Positions 46,988 to 56,601 of a stretch of DNA of 64,000 bases are shown piece by piece (the first letter of the stretch is position 1; every line of letters begins with the position of its first letter). The notes beneath the pieces are model-generated. The model was given only the letters and a program-made list of their open reading frames with translations. It was not told the DNA's origin and made no database searches. The translations under genes and the position numbers were made by a program. Source of the stretch: Vibrio caribbeanicus ATCC BAA-2122. Lineage in GTDB: Bacteria > Pseudomonadota > Gammaproteobacteria > Enterobacterales > Vibrionaceae. The stretch is from NCBI RefSeq assembly GCF_000165125.1, contig NZ_AEIU01000083.1, forward strand, positions 1 to 64,000, read 5' to 3'.

Positions 46988-47986
46988 ATGATAAACATAA
47001 CAAATAACGCTACTTCAGTAGGCGTTAATGCTCCGAATGAGTTGGTTGGCCAGAATCGAGCCGAAAAAACATCCCAAACTAAAGTGGAGGCGGGTGCCGT
47101 TGGTGGTGTAAGCCAAGCGACAATGGGTAATATTAAAAATTATCAATTGGAAATGCCGATAGTGTCTGCGTTTGGTAAACAAGGCCAAGAGGTTTCAGCT
47201 GTAATCAATGAAGTAAGATCATCGGTAATGCAACTCACCAAGTCTGTGTTAAACACTGTAAGTAGTGAGCCGATTTTTAAATCTTCAGCAGATGCGGTTG
47301 CAGAAACGAAGTCTCTTTTCCATTTGTTACTTGAAATAACCAAACTTAGCCGTGAGCAACAGACTCGCCAACGTGATATCGCCACCAACGCTAACGTGAC
47401 AAGTCTTAAGACACAGGCTGCAGAATTAAGAAGTTCGACTTACACCATGATCGCTATGGCTGTGGTCTCCGGAGTAGTTGCGGGTGTTACAGCCGCTTTC
47501 GGTGCCAATAATTCAGCAAAAGCAAGCAAGAACCTTAAGTCTGATATGGGCTTAAGTAATCAGGTAAAAATGCAACAAAAAGCAGCTGATGACATAGAAA
47601 AATTAAATACCGCAGGTATTAGTGACAGTATGCGGGCTCAGTTGAATAAAGCAAAGGCAGAGTCGGAAAAAATAAAAGCCCGCATAGATCCTGAGCTGCA
47701 AATTAACAAAACGCAATCTGACAAGCTATCGAGCTCATTTGCTGCTAAGAATTCGGTGCTTCAAACTACGGGGCAAATGTCAAACTCTGCGGTGAATATT
47801 CATCAAACTTCTGCCCAAGCGGCCACTAAAGATGCAGAGATAATAGCGGCGTTAGCACAAGCTTCTAAAGAGAAAGTCGGAGAGGGGATTGCTAACGTAG
47901 ACACTATGTTGAACCATATCCTCGAAATATACCGAACTTATGTAGAGGCTATGAATCAAGCGTCTCGGACCGCCGCCAATGTTTAG
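46988..47986 (+). CDS. vopD: Translocator VopD (YopD family)
   Basis: A 332-aa protein with one hydrophobic segment (about residues 155-175, MIAMAVVSGVVAGVTAAFGA) and helical coils on both sides, the layout of YopD. It completes the translocon operon and is followed by a strong terminator, which marks the right end of the T3SS. Confidence 0.92.
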   Translation: MINITNNATSVGVNAPNELVGQNRAEKTSQTKVEAGAVGGVSQATMGNIKNYQLEMPIVSAFGKQGQEVSAVINEVRSSVMQLTKSVLNTVSSEPIFKSSADAVAETKSLFHLLLEITKLSREQQTRQRDIATNANVTSLKTQAAELRSSTYTMIAMAVVSGVVAGVTAAFGANNSAKASKNLKSDMGLSNQVKMQQKAADDIEKLNTAGISDSMRAQLNKAKAESEKIKARIDPELQINKTQSDKLSSSFAAKNSVLQTTGQMSNSAVNIHQTSAQAATKDAEIIAALAQASKEKVGEGIANVDTMLNHILEIYRTYVEAMNQASRTAANV

Positions 47987-48001
47987 ATAGGATATAGATA
48001 C

Positions 48002-48028
48002 AAAGCGCTGTTATTACAGCGCTTTTTT
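48002..48028 (+). terminator. Terminator after vopD
   Basis: A perfect 10-bp stem (AAAGCGCTGT, loop TATT, ACAGCGCTTT) runs into a T tract. It closes the vcrGVH-vopBD transcript. Confidence 0.92.
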
Positions 48029-48364
48029 ATTCTCTTCTATCTACTTGAGACAAACCCCGCCAGTGATTCAGAGATTGGGTATAAACTCACCTTGCAGAGC
48101 CCATTCGCTAGCCTTCTTATTCAAATCATCATGATTTGCCCAATCCAATCCATTTCAGTTCAGTTCAGTTTGTTTATGTTTTGTTATTAATGTCCACTTT
48201 TTGGTTATGATCAAAAGGGGAGATGAGTGATCGAATGACGATGAGAGGATATCAATAAAGATCTGAAATGAATTAAAAGCAGGGTTTTTGGGTATAAGCG
48301 GATGCGCTTTATAAAGCTATCAGGTACTATCGATGGCATAACAATGACAAGGGGTGATGGAATC
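48029..48364. other. Right T3SS border spacer with a possible gene remnant
   Basis: On the minus strand about 48064-48148 a 27-codon stretch reads as a protein-like C-terminus (ANHDDLNKKASEWALQGEFI, then stop), with an in-frame stop just upstream and no start. It may be the remnant of a gene cut when the T3SS arrived. A perfect 17-bp palindrome (CAAATCAT, C, ATGATTTG) lies at 48122-48138 and a triple TTCAG repeat at about 48154-48168. The rest is the leader of epd. Confidence 0.3.
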
Positions 48365-49390
48365 ATGCTAAAAATTGCGATCAATGGATTTGGACGTATC
48401 GGTCGTAATGTTTTGCGCGCTGTGTACGAGAGCGAAAAAAATCAACAGATTAAGGTTGTTGCTGTCAATGAACTCGCTCAGCCAGATGCGATGGCGCACT
48501 TGTTACAATACGACACTAGTCATGGGCGCTTTGGTAAAAAGATTACCAATGATCAAGAACATATCTATGTACACCACAGTGGTGGAGATGTTGACTCGAT
48601 AAGGATCCTTCATCTGGCGGAGATTGATCTTTTGCCTTGGCGAGACTTGGAGGTCGATATTGTTCTTGATTGTACTGGAGTTTTCGGATCACGTAGCGAT
48701 GGGCTTGAACACTTAGTAGCAGGGGCAGGCAAAGTCTTATTCTCCCACCCAGGAGGTCCTGACCTTGATAATACTATTATCTATGGAGTGAACCATACAT
48801 CGTTAATGCCTGACCATGTCATTGTTTCCAATGGATCATGCACAACCAATTGTATTGTGCCGATTATAAAAGCGCTAGATGATGCCTTTGAAATCGAATC
48901 AGGCACAATAACCACGATACATTCATCAATGAACGATCAACAAGTTATCGATGCCTATCATTCAGATCTACGTCGAACTCGCGCAGCGAGCCAATCTATC
49001 ATTCCTGTCGATACCAAATTACATAAGGGCATTGAAAGAATCTTCCCGAAATTTTCCAACAAATTTGAAGCTATTTCGGTCAGAGTGCCGACAGTTAACG
49101 TGACTGCGATGGATTTAAGCGTTACCGTTCACACTGATGTGAAAGTTAATGACATAAATCAAACGATAATTGACGCGTCTCGGTGTACATTGCAAGGTGT
49201 TGTTGACTATACTGAGGCTCCACTGGTCTCGATCGATTTTAATCATGATCCGCACAGCGCGATTGTCGACGGTACACAAACACGAGTGAGCAATGGTCAC
49301 TTGGTCAAAATGTTGGTGTGGTGCGACAACGAGTGGGGTTTTGCTAATCGAATGCTAGATACGGCATTGGCGATGCAAAACGCAAAATAA
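48365..49390 (+). CDS. epd: Erythrose-4-phosphate dehydrogenase
   Basis: Oxidises erythrose-4-phosphate for pyridoxal-phosphate synthesis. A GAPDH-fold protein of 341 aa with the Rossmann motif [14 protein letters not shown] and the active-site SCTTN. Epd rather than GapA is favoured by the order epd-pgk-fba and by features such as the STMND-like segment [14 protein letters not shown]. The ATG at 48365 starts MLKIAING; the 21-codon longer frame is not supported. Confidence 0.93.
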   Translation: MLKIAINGFGRIGRNVLRAVYESEKNQQIKVVAVNELAQPDAMAHLLQYDTSHGRFGKKITNDQEHIYVHHSGGDVDSIRILHLAEIDLLPWRDLEVDIVLDCTGVFGSRSDGLEHLVAGAGKVLFSHPGGPDLDNTIIYGVNHTSLMPDHVIVSNGSCTTNCIVPIIKALDDAFEIESGTITTIHSSMNDQQVIDAYHSDLRRTRAASQSIIPVDTKLHKGIERIFPKFSNKFEAISVRVPTVNVTAMDLSVTVHTDVKVNDINQTIIDASRCTLQGVVDYTEAPLVSIDFNHDPHSAIVDGTQTRVSNGHLVKMLVWCDNEWGFANRMLDTALAMQNAK

Positions 49391-49524
49391 TTTTGTAGGT
49401 GATAATTATTTTTAGCCTTGAAATAAATGTTATCATCTCCATATCACTACCAGTGAAATGCATTGTCTAGCTGGATTGCTAGGCTATTAAGCTTTTATTT
49501 AATGAATATTTGAGAGGACTCATC

Positions 49525-50685
49525 ATGTCTGTAATCAAGATGACAGACCTAGATCTGGCGGGAAAAAGAGTATTTATTCGTGCTGATCTTAATGTACCAG
49601 TAAAAGATGGCAAGGTAACTTCTGATGCTCGTATTCTTGCTTCTTTACCAACGATTCAACATTGTATTGAAGCTGGTGCTAAGGTAATGGTTACCTCTCA
49701 CCTTGGTCGTCCTTCAGAAGGCGAATATGCGCCTGAGTTCTCCCTACAACCTGTTGTTGATTACCTCGACGACGCGCTTAGCTGTGATGTTAAGTTGGCC
49801 AAAGATTACTTAAATGGTTTGGACCTAAACGCTGGCGAGTTAGTGGTTTTGGAAAACGTTCGCTTTAACCAAGGCGAAAAAAGTAACGACTCTGAGTTAT
49901 CACAGCAGTACGCTGCTTTATGTGACATCTTCGTTATGGATGCATTTGGTACCGCACACAGAGCGCAAGCTTCTACTCATGGAATAGGAATGAAAGCACC
50001 GATTGCATGTGCTGGACCTCTTTTGGCAGCAGAGCTTGATGCTTTGGGTAAAGCCATGGATAACCCTGAGCGTCCATTGGTTGCGATTGTTGGTGGGTCT
50101 AAAGTCTCAACCAAGCTAACAGTTCTTGAATCGCTATCTAAAGTCGCTGACCAACTGGTTGTTGGTGGCGGAATTGCCAATACCTTCATTGCTGCTGCAG
50201 GACATAATGTGGGTAAATCACTCTATGAAGCAGACCTTTTGGATACGGCGAAAAAATTGATGACAGAGTGTTCAATTCCGGTGGCCACAGATGTCGCGTG
50301 TGCAAAAGCGTTTGATGAAAGTGCGCAAGCTGAAATTAAGTCTGTTACTGATGTTGCTGATGATGACATGATCTTCGATCTAGGGCCTGAATCAACTCAA
50401 GCGCTCGCTGACATTATTGCTGATGCCAAAACAATCCTTTGGAATGGTCCAGTTGGAGTGTTTGAATTTAAGAACTTCGCAGCCGGCACTCAAGGCATTT
50501 CAGAGGCGATTGCGAAGTCAGCAGGGTTCTCCGTTGCGGGTGGTGGTGATACGTTAGCAGCGATCGATAAGTTCGGTATAAAAGCCGATGTATCATATAT
50601 CTCAACGGGTGGAGGTGCCTTCCTTGAATTTGTAGAGGGTAAGGTGCTCCCCGCTGTTGCTATGCTTGAAGAGCGAGCTAAATAA
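49525..50685 (+). CDS. pgk: Phosphoglycerate kinase
   Basis: Glycolytic enzyme of 386 aa making ATP from 1,3-bisphosphoglycerate. N-terminal motif [16 protein letters not shown], middle [13 protein letters not shown] and the C-terminal [11 protein letters not shown] are conserved. ATG at 49525 follows AGAGG at seven bases; the TTG at 49510 is rejected. It is followed by a terminator hairpin before fba. Confidence 0.97.
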   Translation: MSVIKMTDLDLAGKRVFIRADLNVPVKDGKVTSDARILASLPTIQHCIEAGAKVMVTSHLGRPSEGEYAPEFSLQPVVDYLDDALSCDVKLAKDYLNGLDLNAGELVVLENVRFNQGEKSNDSELSQQYAALCDIFVMDAFGTAHRAQASTHGIGMKAPIACAGPLLAAELDALGKAMDNPERPLVAIVGGSKVSTKLTVLESLSKVADQLVVGGGIANTFIAAAGHNVGKSLYEADLLDTAKKLMTECSIPVATDVACAKAFDESAQAEIKSVTDVADDDMIFDLGPESTQALADIIADAKTILWNGPVGVFEFKNFAAGTQGISEAIAKSAGFSVAGGGDTLAAIDKFGIKADVSYISTGGGAFLEFVEGKVLPAVAMLEERAK

Positions 50686-50693
50686 TAAGTAAA

Positions 50694-50718
50694 AAGCGGG
50701 AGTTTACCTCCCGCTTTC
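50694..50718 (+). terminator. Hairpin terminator between pgk and fba
   Basis: Stem GCGGGAG, loop TTTAC, CTCCCGC, with A/T pairs at the base, followed by TTTCTTG. The T run is interrupted, so it may attenuate rather than fully stop transcription into fba. Confidence 0.7.
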
Positions 50719-50827
50719 TTGTTTGCTCCACGGTCTGATGATTTGATAATATCTTCGCTGTGGTGAGCAAACGTTTAAAACAGATTCAGTTTTATTTTTA
50801 AACGACAGATAATATAGGATTACTTCC

Positions 50828-51904
50828 ATGTCTAAGATCTTCGACTTTGTAAAGCCAGGTGTTATTTCTGGCGATGACGTTCAAAAAGTGTTTGAAGTAG
50901 CGAAAGAAAACAGTTTTGCGCTACCAGCGGTAAACGTTGTTGGCACTGACTCTGTCAATGCTGTTTTAGAGGCTGCGGCAAAAGTAAAAGCGCCAGTCAT
51001 TATTCAGTTTTCTAATGGCGGTGCTGCTTTCTTCGCGGGTAAAGGTCTAAAACTTGAAGGTCAAGGAACGCAAGTTCTTGGTGCAGTTGCGGGTGCTAAA
51101 TATGTTCACTCCGTAGCGGAAGCTTACGGTGTACCTGTTATTTTGCACACAGACCATGCTGCGAAGAAGTTACTTCCTTGGATTGATGGCTTGCTTGATG
51201 CGGGTGAAGAGTATTATGCCGCTACAGGCAAACCACTATTCTCTTCACATATGATTGATTTATCTGAAGAGTCTCTTGAAGAAAACATCGAAATTTCTGC
51301 TAAATACCTTGAGCGTATGGCAAAAATGGACATGACGCTTGAAATCGAACTTGGTTGTACTGGCGGTGAAGAAGACGGTGTGGATAACTCTCACATGGAT
51401 GCTTCAGATCTTTATACGTCACCTGAAGATGTTGCGTACGCTTATGAGAAGCTGAACGCTATCAGCCACCGTTTCACTATTGCAGCATCATTTGGTAATG
51501 TTCACGGGGTTTATAAGCCAGGTAATGTTGTGCTTACTCCAACGATTCTTCGTGACTCACAAGCTTATTGCTCAGAGAAGTTTGATATTGCGCCTAATGC
51601 ACTAAACTTTGTTTTCCATGGTGGCTCAGGTTCAAGTCTTGAAGAAATCCGTGAATCAATCAGCTATGGTGTGATTAAAATGAACATCGATACTGATACT
51701 CAGTGGGCAACATGGGATGGTATTCGCCAATATGCAGCGGATAACCATGATTACCTTCAAGGCCAAATCGGTAACCCTACAGGCGATGATGCGCCAAATA
51801 AAAAATACTACGATCCACGCGTCTGGTTGCGCTCTGCTCAGTCTTCAATGGTGAAGCGCTTAGAGCAAGCGTTTTCTGATTTAAACGCTGTTGATGTACT
51901 GTAA
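50828..51904 (+). CDS. fbaA: Class II fructose-bisphosphate aldolase
   Basis: A zinc-dependent glycolytic and gluconeogenic aldolase of 358 aa. Zinc-binding motifs are VILHTDHAAKK near residue 105 and NFVFHGGSGSS further on; LEIELGCTGGEEDGVDNS is the class II A-type signature. It follows epd-pgk in the standard order. Confidence 0.97.
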   Translation: MSKIFDFVKPGVISGDDVQKVFEVAKENSFALPAVNVVGTDSVNAVLEAAAKVKAPVIIQFSNGGAAFFAGKGLKLEGQGTQVLGAVAGAKYVHSVAEAYGVPVILHTDHAAKKLLPWIDGLLDAGEEYYAATGKPLFSSHMIDLSEESLEENIEISAKYLERMAKMDMTLEIELGCTGGEEDGVDNSHMDASDLYTSPEDVAYAYEKLNAISHRFTIAASFGNVHGVYKPGNVVLTPTILRDSQAYCSEKFDIAPNALNFVFHGGSGSSLEEIRESISYGVIKMNIDTDTQWATWDGIRQYAADNHDYLQGQIGNPTGDDAPNKKYYDPRVWLRSAQSSMVKRLEQAFSDLNAVDVL

Positions 51905-51914
51905 TTTTCTATTT

Positions 51915-51947
51915 TAAAAAAGCCCGCTTTTAAAGCGGGCTTTTTTT
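51915..51947 (+). terminator. Terminator after fba
   Basis: A perfect stem (AAAGCCCGCTTT paired with AAAGCGGGCTTT, short loop) is flanked by A and T runs and ends in seven T residues. Confidence 0.93.
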
Positions 51948-52144
51948 ATCTGTTGCTTTTCATATATTCTCAAACTCAACTCACTTATCTAAGTATTGTA
52001 TGGGTGATGACTTTGAACGTGGTGTCGAACTTGACTTGGGTATATATTCGGAAAAGAAAAATCATAAACCTGTCGTATTGATATTAATGTTATGAGACAT
52101 TGAGTCGATGGAATTGTTTATTTATAAAATAGAGGGGGCTTTTT

Positions 52145-53011
52145 ATGGCTGCTGAATCAGAGCAACCAAGTATGCCAATCATCAGTGAAATGGGACAATT
52201 TGGCGGGTGGTTAACCAACCACTCGGATCTTATTATTCAGTATTGTGTCAATATTATTGCGGCAGTCCTGATTCTATTTGTTGGCTACCTATTGAGTAAA
52301 GCGATTGCCAACGGTACGGCTAAGGTCTTACATAAGAAGAATATGGATAAGGCGGTTGTGCAATTTATTCATGGCCTTTTGCGTTATGCTTTATTTGCGA
52401 TTGTCTTTGTTGCGGCTCTGAGCCGTTTAGGCGTTCAAACGGCCTCTGTTGTTGCGGTAATTGGTGCAGCAGGCCTTGCGATTGGCTTGGCTTTGCAAGG
52501 ATCTTTGTCGAATTTTGCGGCCGGAATCCTGATCGTCATATTCAGACCTTTTAAGTCGGGAGACTATGTGCAGGTCAGTGGGGTTGCGGGCTCAGTGGAC
52601 TCTATTCAAATTTTTCAGACGATACTAACTACGCCTGATAATAAAATGGTAGTGGTACCAAATAGCAGTGTGATTGGTAGCCCCATCACCAACTATTCAC
52701 GCCATAAAACCCGCCGGATTGATTTAGTCATCGGTGTTTCTTACAGTGCAGATTTGAATAAAGTAAAGTCGCTACTTTTAGCACTTTGTGAGGCAGATTC
52801 TCGTGTCTTGAAAGATCCTGGTGTGGTCGTTGGTGTGCAGGCATTGGCAGATTCTTCGGTGAACTTCGTGGTTAGACCTTGGGTGAACACCTCGGACTAT
52901 TGGGACGTGTATTTCGATCTCTTGCAATCTATCAAAGAAAGTTTGGATAAAGAAGGCATAGATATCCCTTTCCCACAAATGAATGTTCATCTCAATAAAG
53001 TTGAGAGCTAA
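52145..53011 (+). CDS. mscS: Small-conductance mechanosensitive channel MscS
   Basis: A 288-aa inner-membrane channel that opens under membrane tension to release solutes on osmotic downshock. Three membrane helices occupy about residues 30-135. The pore helix carries the Gly/Ala-rich GAAGLAIGLALQGSLSNFAAG, and a C-terminal cytoplasmic vestibule follows. The order fba-mscS-argO is shared with E. coli. Confidence 0.95.
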   Translation: MAAESEQPSMPIISEMGQFGGWLTNHSDLIIQYCVNIIAAVLILFVGYLLSKAIANGTAKVLHKKNMDKAVVQFIHGLLRYALFAIVFVAALSRLGVQTASVVAVIGAAGLAIGLALQGSLSNFAAGILIVIFRPFKSGDYVQVSGVAGSVDSIQIFQTILTTPDNKMVVVPNSSVIGSPITNYSRHKTRRIDLVIGVSYSADLNKVKSLLLALCEADSRVLKDPGVVVGVQALADSSVNFVVRPWVNTSDYWDVYFDLLQSIKESLDKEGIDIPFPQMNVHLNKVES

Positions 53012-53019
53012 AAAACAAT

Positions 53020-53039
53020 GGCGGGGATATTTCCCCGCC
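53020..53039. terminator. Hairpin between convergent mscS and argO
   Basis: An 8-bp G/C-rich stem (GGCGGGGA, loop of three to four bases, TCCCCGCC) in the short gap between convergent genes, usable from both sides. No long T run follows. Confidence 0.6.
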
Positions 53040-53054
53040 TTGATCCAGATTTAT

Positions 53055-53687
53055 CTATGATGTCATCAGCTCTTTAAATAGCAAAACGGCAATCGTAAAC
53101 ATTGTAATAGCAACTATCATATCAATCGCTCTTTTAACCCTTGGCTTGGATAATACTGGCCCAAGTTTCGCGGCTCCAACAGACAGAGAGTAGAACCAGA
53201 CAAAAGATGCAGTCATTGTCCCGATAGCAAATGCAATTCGGTCTTGCCCCTCAAATTGACCACCAATCGAACCGAGTATGACAACAGTATCAAGGTAAAG
53301 GTGTGGATTGAGTACTGTAACAGCTAAGGCTCCAGCGATAACAGATTTACGTCCCCGGCTCATCATTTCTGTTTGAGATTCAGGTTGTGAGTTAGTTCTG
53401 ATAGCACTTTTGAGTGATAGAAATCCGTAAAAAATCAGAAAAGCAATACCGCCGATGGTTACGGCTGTCAGTAGTATCGGGTTGCTTGACAGTAGTGCGC
53501 CCCCACCAAAAATACCTAAGGTAATGAAAAAAACATCTAAGAAACTACAGATAGTTGCAGTCATAAGATGATGATTTCTTTTGATACCTTGGTTTAAAAC
53601 ATAGGCGTTTTGAGCACCAATAGGAATAATCATACTTGCTCCAAGGCCAAACCCTTGCAATAAAACCCATATGTTCACGTTACTCAC
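53055..53687 (-). CDS. argO: Arginine exporter ArgO (LysE family)
   Basis: A 210-aa polytopic membrane protein of the LysE/ArgO family with about six helices and the N-terminal motif GFGLGASMIIPIGAQNAYVLNQG. Exports arginine and is usually activated by ArgP. The start is GTG at 53687. It is divergent from argP with a ~100-bp AT-rich spacer, where ArgP binding is expected. Confidence 0.9.
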   Translation of the reverse strand: MSNVNIWVLLQGFGLGASMIIPIGAQNAYVLNQGIKRNHHLMTATICSFLDVFFITLGIFGGGALLSSNPILLTAVTIGGIAFLIFYGFLSLKSAIRTNSQPESQTEMMSRGRKSVIAGALAVTVLNPHLYLDTVVILGSIGGQFEGQDRIAFAIGTMTASFVWFYSLSVGAAKLGPVLSKPRVKRAIDMIVAITMFTIAVLLFKELMTS

Positions 53688-53788
53688 CCATTCAATGAAA
53701 TAATATTGAATGCTGAGAATAATGTAATTAATCTAATTAGGATAATTAATGATTTTAAACATACATTAGTATTACTTATGGTGAAGTT

Positions 53789-54685
53789 ATGAGAGGTATG
53801 GACTATCGTTGGCTTGAGGCTTTGGAGGCTGTCATTACATTGGGGAATTTCGAGCGTGCTTCCACGGCGCTTTTTATTTCGCAGTCTGCGGTATCTCAGC
53901 GTATTAAACAACTGGAGAAATACTTAGCACAGCCGGTTTTGATTAGAGAGCAGCCCCCTAAGCCGACAGTGGTCGGTAAAAAGTTGCTCGGTTTATATCA
54001 TCGAGTTCAATTACTGGAAGATGAACTAGTACCGGAGCTTACCAATAATCAACTCGATAAGCCCTTAACAATATCAATTGCCACCAATGCAGACAGCCTT
54101 GCCACATGGCTGCTACCTTCACTAGAAAGTGTGCTGACCACAAGAAATATTGAGTTAAAGTTAGCCGTACTCAATGAAAAACGAGCGATCGAAAAACTTA
54201 AAAGTGGGGAAGTCACCGGAGCCATTAGCCTTGAGTCTCGACCTATTCCTGGTTGTCAGGCTGACTACTTAGGTCGAGTGGACTATGTGTGTGTGGCCAA
54301 CCCGAAGTTTTTTGCTCGCCATTTTACCAATGGCGTTAATATAGAGAGCTTAAAAGTTGCTCCTGGCGTCGCTTATGATCAACACGATAATCAGCATCAG
54401 CAGTTTCTTAAAAAACATTTCAACTTGTTGCCTGAAGATGTACGAATCCATAGGGTCGCCAGCTCGGAAGCTTTTGTTACTATGGCTGTTAAGGGCATGG
54501 CTTACTGTCTTATTCCTCGTTTCCAAATCGAAACAGAGTTAGAGACAGGGCAGCTCGTTGATATATTGCCGGGCTTTTTAAGTTCATACCGAATCTATTG
54601 GCATCATTGGCAATTAGAGTCTGGTGTGTTGGAAGAAGTCACACAATCAATTGTAAGTTTTGCACAGAAGGTACTTTCGAGTTAG
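53789..54685 (+). CDS. argP: LysR-family regulator ArgP (IciA)
   Basis: A 298-aa LysR regulator very similar to ArgP through the DNA-binding part ([29 protein letters not shown]) and the effector domain ([29 protein letters not shown]). It senses lysine and arginine and controls argO. The ATG at 53789 is listed; an ATG three codons later is also possible. Confidence 0.93.
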   Translation: MRGMDYRWLEALEAVITLGNFERASTALFISQSAVSQRIKQLEKYLAQPVLIREQPPKPTVVGKKLLGLYHRVQLLEDELVPELTNNQLDKPLTISIATNADSLATWLLPSLESVLTTRNIELKLAVLNEKRAIEKLKSGEVTGAISLESRPIPGCQADYLGRVDYVCVANPKFFARHFTNGVNIESLKVAPGVAYDQHDNQHQQFLKKHFNLLPEDVRIHRVASSEAFVTMAVKGMAYCLIPRFQIETELETGQLVDILPGFLSSYRIYWHHWQLESGVLEEVTQSIVSFAQKVLSS

Positions 54686-54775
54686 GAGCGTTGAAAATTG
54701 CTGAAATGATATGGAACCACTTAGGATAACTCGAATCAAAGTCAAGGTAGACCAGATAACGTTAGGTAGATAAGA

Positions 54776-55471
54776 ATGAAGACAATCGCAAAATTGATGC
54801 TATGTACTGTGGCTCTAGTTCAACCTGTTGTTCATGCCAGCTCAACGCCAGACTCACCTCACCTTATGACGACAGGGTATGGTCAGGTAGTGGCGACACC
54901 CGATATGGCTGAGTTTTCGGTAAAGGTCATTGAATCTAAATCGACAGCGGAAAGAGCGAAGAAAGCCGTGGATCAAGCGGTAACAGAGTTTTTAGAGGCA
55001 CTCGCATCTCAAGGTGTTAAAAAAGAGGATATTTCCAGTTCTAATTTATATCTAGCGCCACAGTACCATTATCCAAAAGAAGGCAAAGCTGAGTTAACTG
55101 GATATCGTGCAAGTCGAACTATAAAAGTTTCGGTGGGGGAGCTTGGTAAGCTCAATCAATTTCTCGACGTGGCGTTAAAGTCTGGTATTAATCAGGTCGA
55201 TAATATTGAGCTCAAAGTTAAAGACAAGGCTAGTTATATCGAGAGAGCACGAGCAGCAGCAATTAAAGATGCTCAGCAGAAAGCAGAGTCAGTTGCGCAA
55301 GGGTTTGGACAACAATTAGGGGGTGTATGGAGAGTGACTTACAATAACTCTTCGCAACCGGTTGTTGCGACAAGGGCCATGGCGATGGACTCTAGAATGG
55401 AATCAAATAGCTATCAAGACTCTAGCATTGTAATTCGTGATCGAGTTGAGGTCATCTTTAAGCTCGATTAA
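54776..55471 (+). CDS. SIMPL domain periplasmic protein (YggE-like)
   Basis: A 231-aa protein with a signal peptide (cleavage after VVHASS or near it) and a SIMPL/DUF541 domain, including the segments GYGQVVATPDMAEFSVKV and ARAAAIKDAQQKAESVAQ. YggE-like proteins are linked to protection from oxidative stress; the mechanism is not known. Position after argO/argP resembles E. coli yggE. Confidence 0.88.
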   Translation: MKTIAKLMLCTVALVQPVVHASSTPDSPHLMTTGYGQVVATPDMAEFSVKVIESKSTAERAKKAVDQAVTEFLEALASQGVKKEDISSSNLYLAPQYHYPKEGKAELTGYRASRTIKVSVGELGKLNQFLDVALKSGINQVDNIELKVKDKASYIERARAAAIKDAQQKAESVAQGFGQQLGGVWRVTYNNSSQPVVATRAMAMDSRMESNSYQDSSIVIRDRVEVIFKLD

Positions 55472-55764
55472 GTCACATGCCTTCCGTAGCAAGGTTTTGC
55501 TACGGACTCTGACTTCAAGATGCAGGACTTAGAGTGATGCCAAGGTGCTGAGTTTAATGAAAATGCCGCTGCAGAGTAGTTAGCCCTTTTTCAGTTGTTT
55601 GATGATGAAATCAGCGTTGTGGCACGCTATCGAAGGAGAGTTGTTTTGCTTTACATGCGTCGATATTGATATTCAATTTAGATGACTAGATCCTCAAATT
55701 GTTGGCTTGCCTATCAAGCAAGCCATTCGCTGAACCTAGTATCTTGAGGTTACTTAGGTATATA
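55472..55764. other. Spacer with two hairpins after the SIMPL gene
   Basis: A 9-bp hairpin (CCGTAGCAA / TTGCTACGG, 55484-55505) follows the SIMPL gene but has no T run. A second hairpin (GGCTTGC / GCAAGCC, 55704-55724) lies 40 bp past the 3' end of the convergent GntR gene. Either may be a weak terminator. No gene is seen between them. Confidence 0.45.
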
Positions 55765-56430
55765 TCAGGCAGCAATACCACTTTTTTCTATGATGGCTTG
55801 TATTTGTCTCATATTTCTTGTGAGGGCCAAATCAAGTTTTTCGAGTGTTGCATCAATATTTCTGTCGATGAATGGCTGGATAATACTCTCGTAATCATTG
55901 ATTGAATTGAGCACGGACAAACCACTATTGTGTGCAAAGTAACGATAGCGATGTGCCTGATTAAGCATGTGATTGAATAAAAAGTGCATATTTTTTGCTT
56001 GGGTTCCGCTTAGCAGTTCCCTGTAAAATTGATGCTGTGCATCTTCTTGAGTACACCAATCGAGTTCGGATACGTTTTGATAGTCGCGAGTTAAGTGATG
56101 AAATGCACTAATGACTCTTAATTCCCAGCCTCGATTATTCTCTCTCATGGCTCTTCTCAACAGCTCTTTGGATACTAACCTTAGACCATCATAAACTTCT
56201 TTCAATTCATCCGAAGAGATATCGGCAACCCAACACCCTTTTTGTGGTTCTAGATTAACGTAGTTAATCCAAGAAAGCTTTACCAGTGCTTCTCGGATTG
56301 GAGATGCGCCGACTTGATATTTTGTTTTTAAGTCCGCGACGACGAGTTTGCTTCCTGGTTCTAACTTTCCAGTAAGGATGTCTTTTTCAATAAGTTGTGA
56401 GACTTTGTCTGTTAAGGTTGGCGTTGACAC
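55765..56430 (-). CDS. GntR-family regulator with FCD domain
   Basis: A 221-aa regulator with an N-terminal winged helix (KLEPGSKLVVADLKTKYQVG followed by ASPIREALVKL) and an FCD-type ligand domain with metal-binding histidines (for example HHLTRD, HQFYREL, HRYR). FCD regulators respond to small organic acids; the ligand here is unknown. The start is GTG at 56430 with AGAGGA seven bases upstream. It is an orphan next to pyk, so its target is not clear. Confidence 0.88.
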   Translation of the reverse strand: MSTPTLTDKVSQLIEKDILTGKLEPGSKLVVADLKTKYQVGASPIREALVKLSWINYVNLEPQKGCWVADISSDELKEVYDGLRLVSKELLRRAMRENNRGWELRVISAFHHLTRDYQNVSELDWCTQEDAQHQFYRELLSGTQAKNMHFLFNHMLNQAHRYRYFAHNSGLSVLNSINDYESIIQPFIDRNIDATLEKLDLALTRNMRQIQAIIEKSGIAA

Positions 56431-56534
56431 TATACGTTCCTCTGCGTGTTCGGAAGGAAAGACTGAAACCGCACAATAAGTCCTTCAGCATAAGTGACTT
56501 TATAATATGGCGTACCAAAAGTTTGGGCAAGAAG

Positions 56535-56569
56535 AAAAATATGAAAATGGAGGCATATCGCCTCCATTT
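56535..56569 (-). terminator. Terminator of pyk
   Basis: On the minus strand a perfect 10-bp stem (AAATGGAGGC / GCCTCCATTT) is followed by TTCATATTTTT, 33 bp past the pyk stop codon. Confidence 0.85.
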
Positions 56570-56601
56570 GCTATTAAGTGATGTTAATTGAGAATGATGT
56601 C

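Noticed and set aside
48154-48168. Triple TTCAG repeat as a CRISPR or attachment site
   Set aside because: Only 15 bp, no spacers and no integrase nearby; too short to support either.
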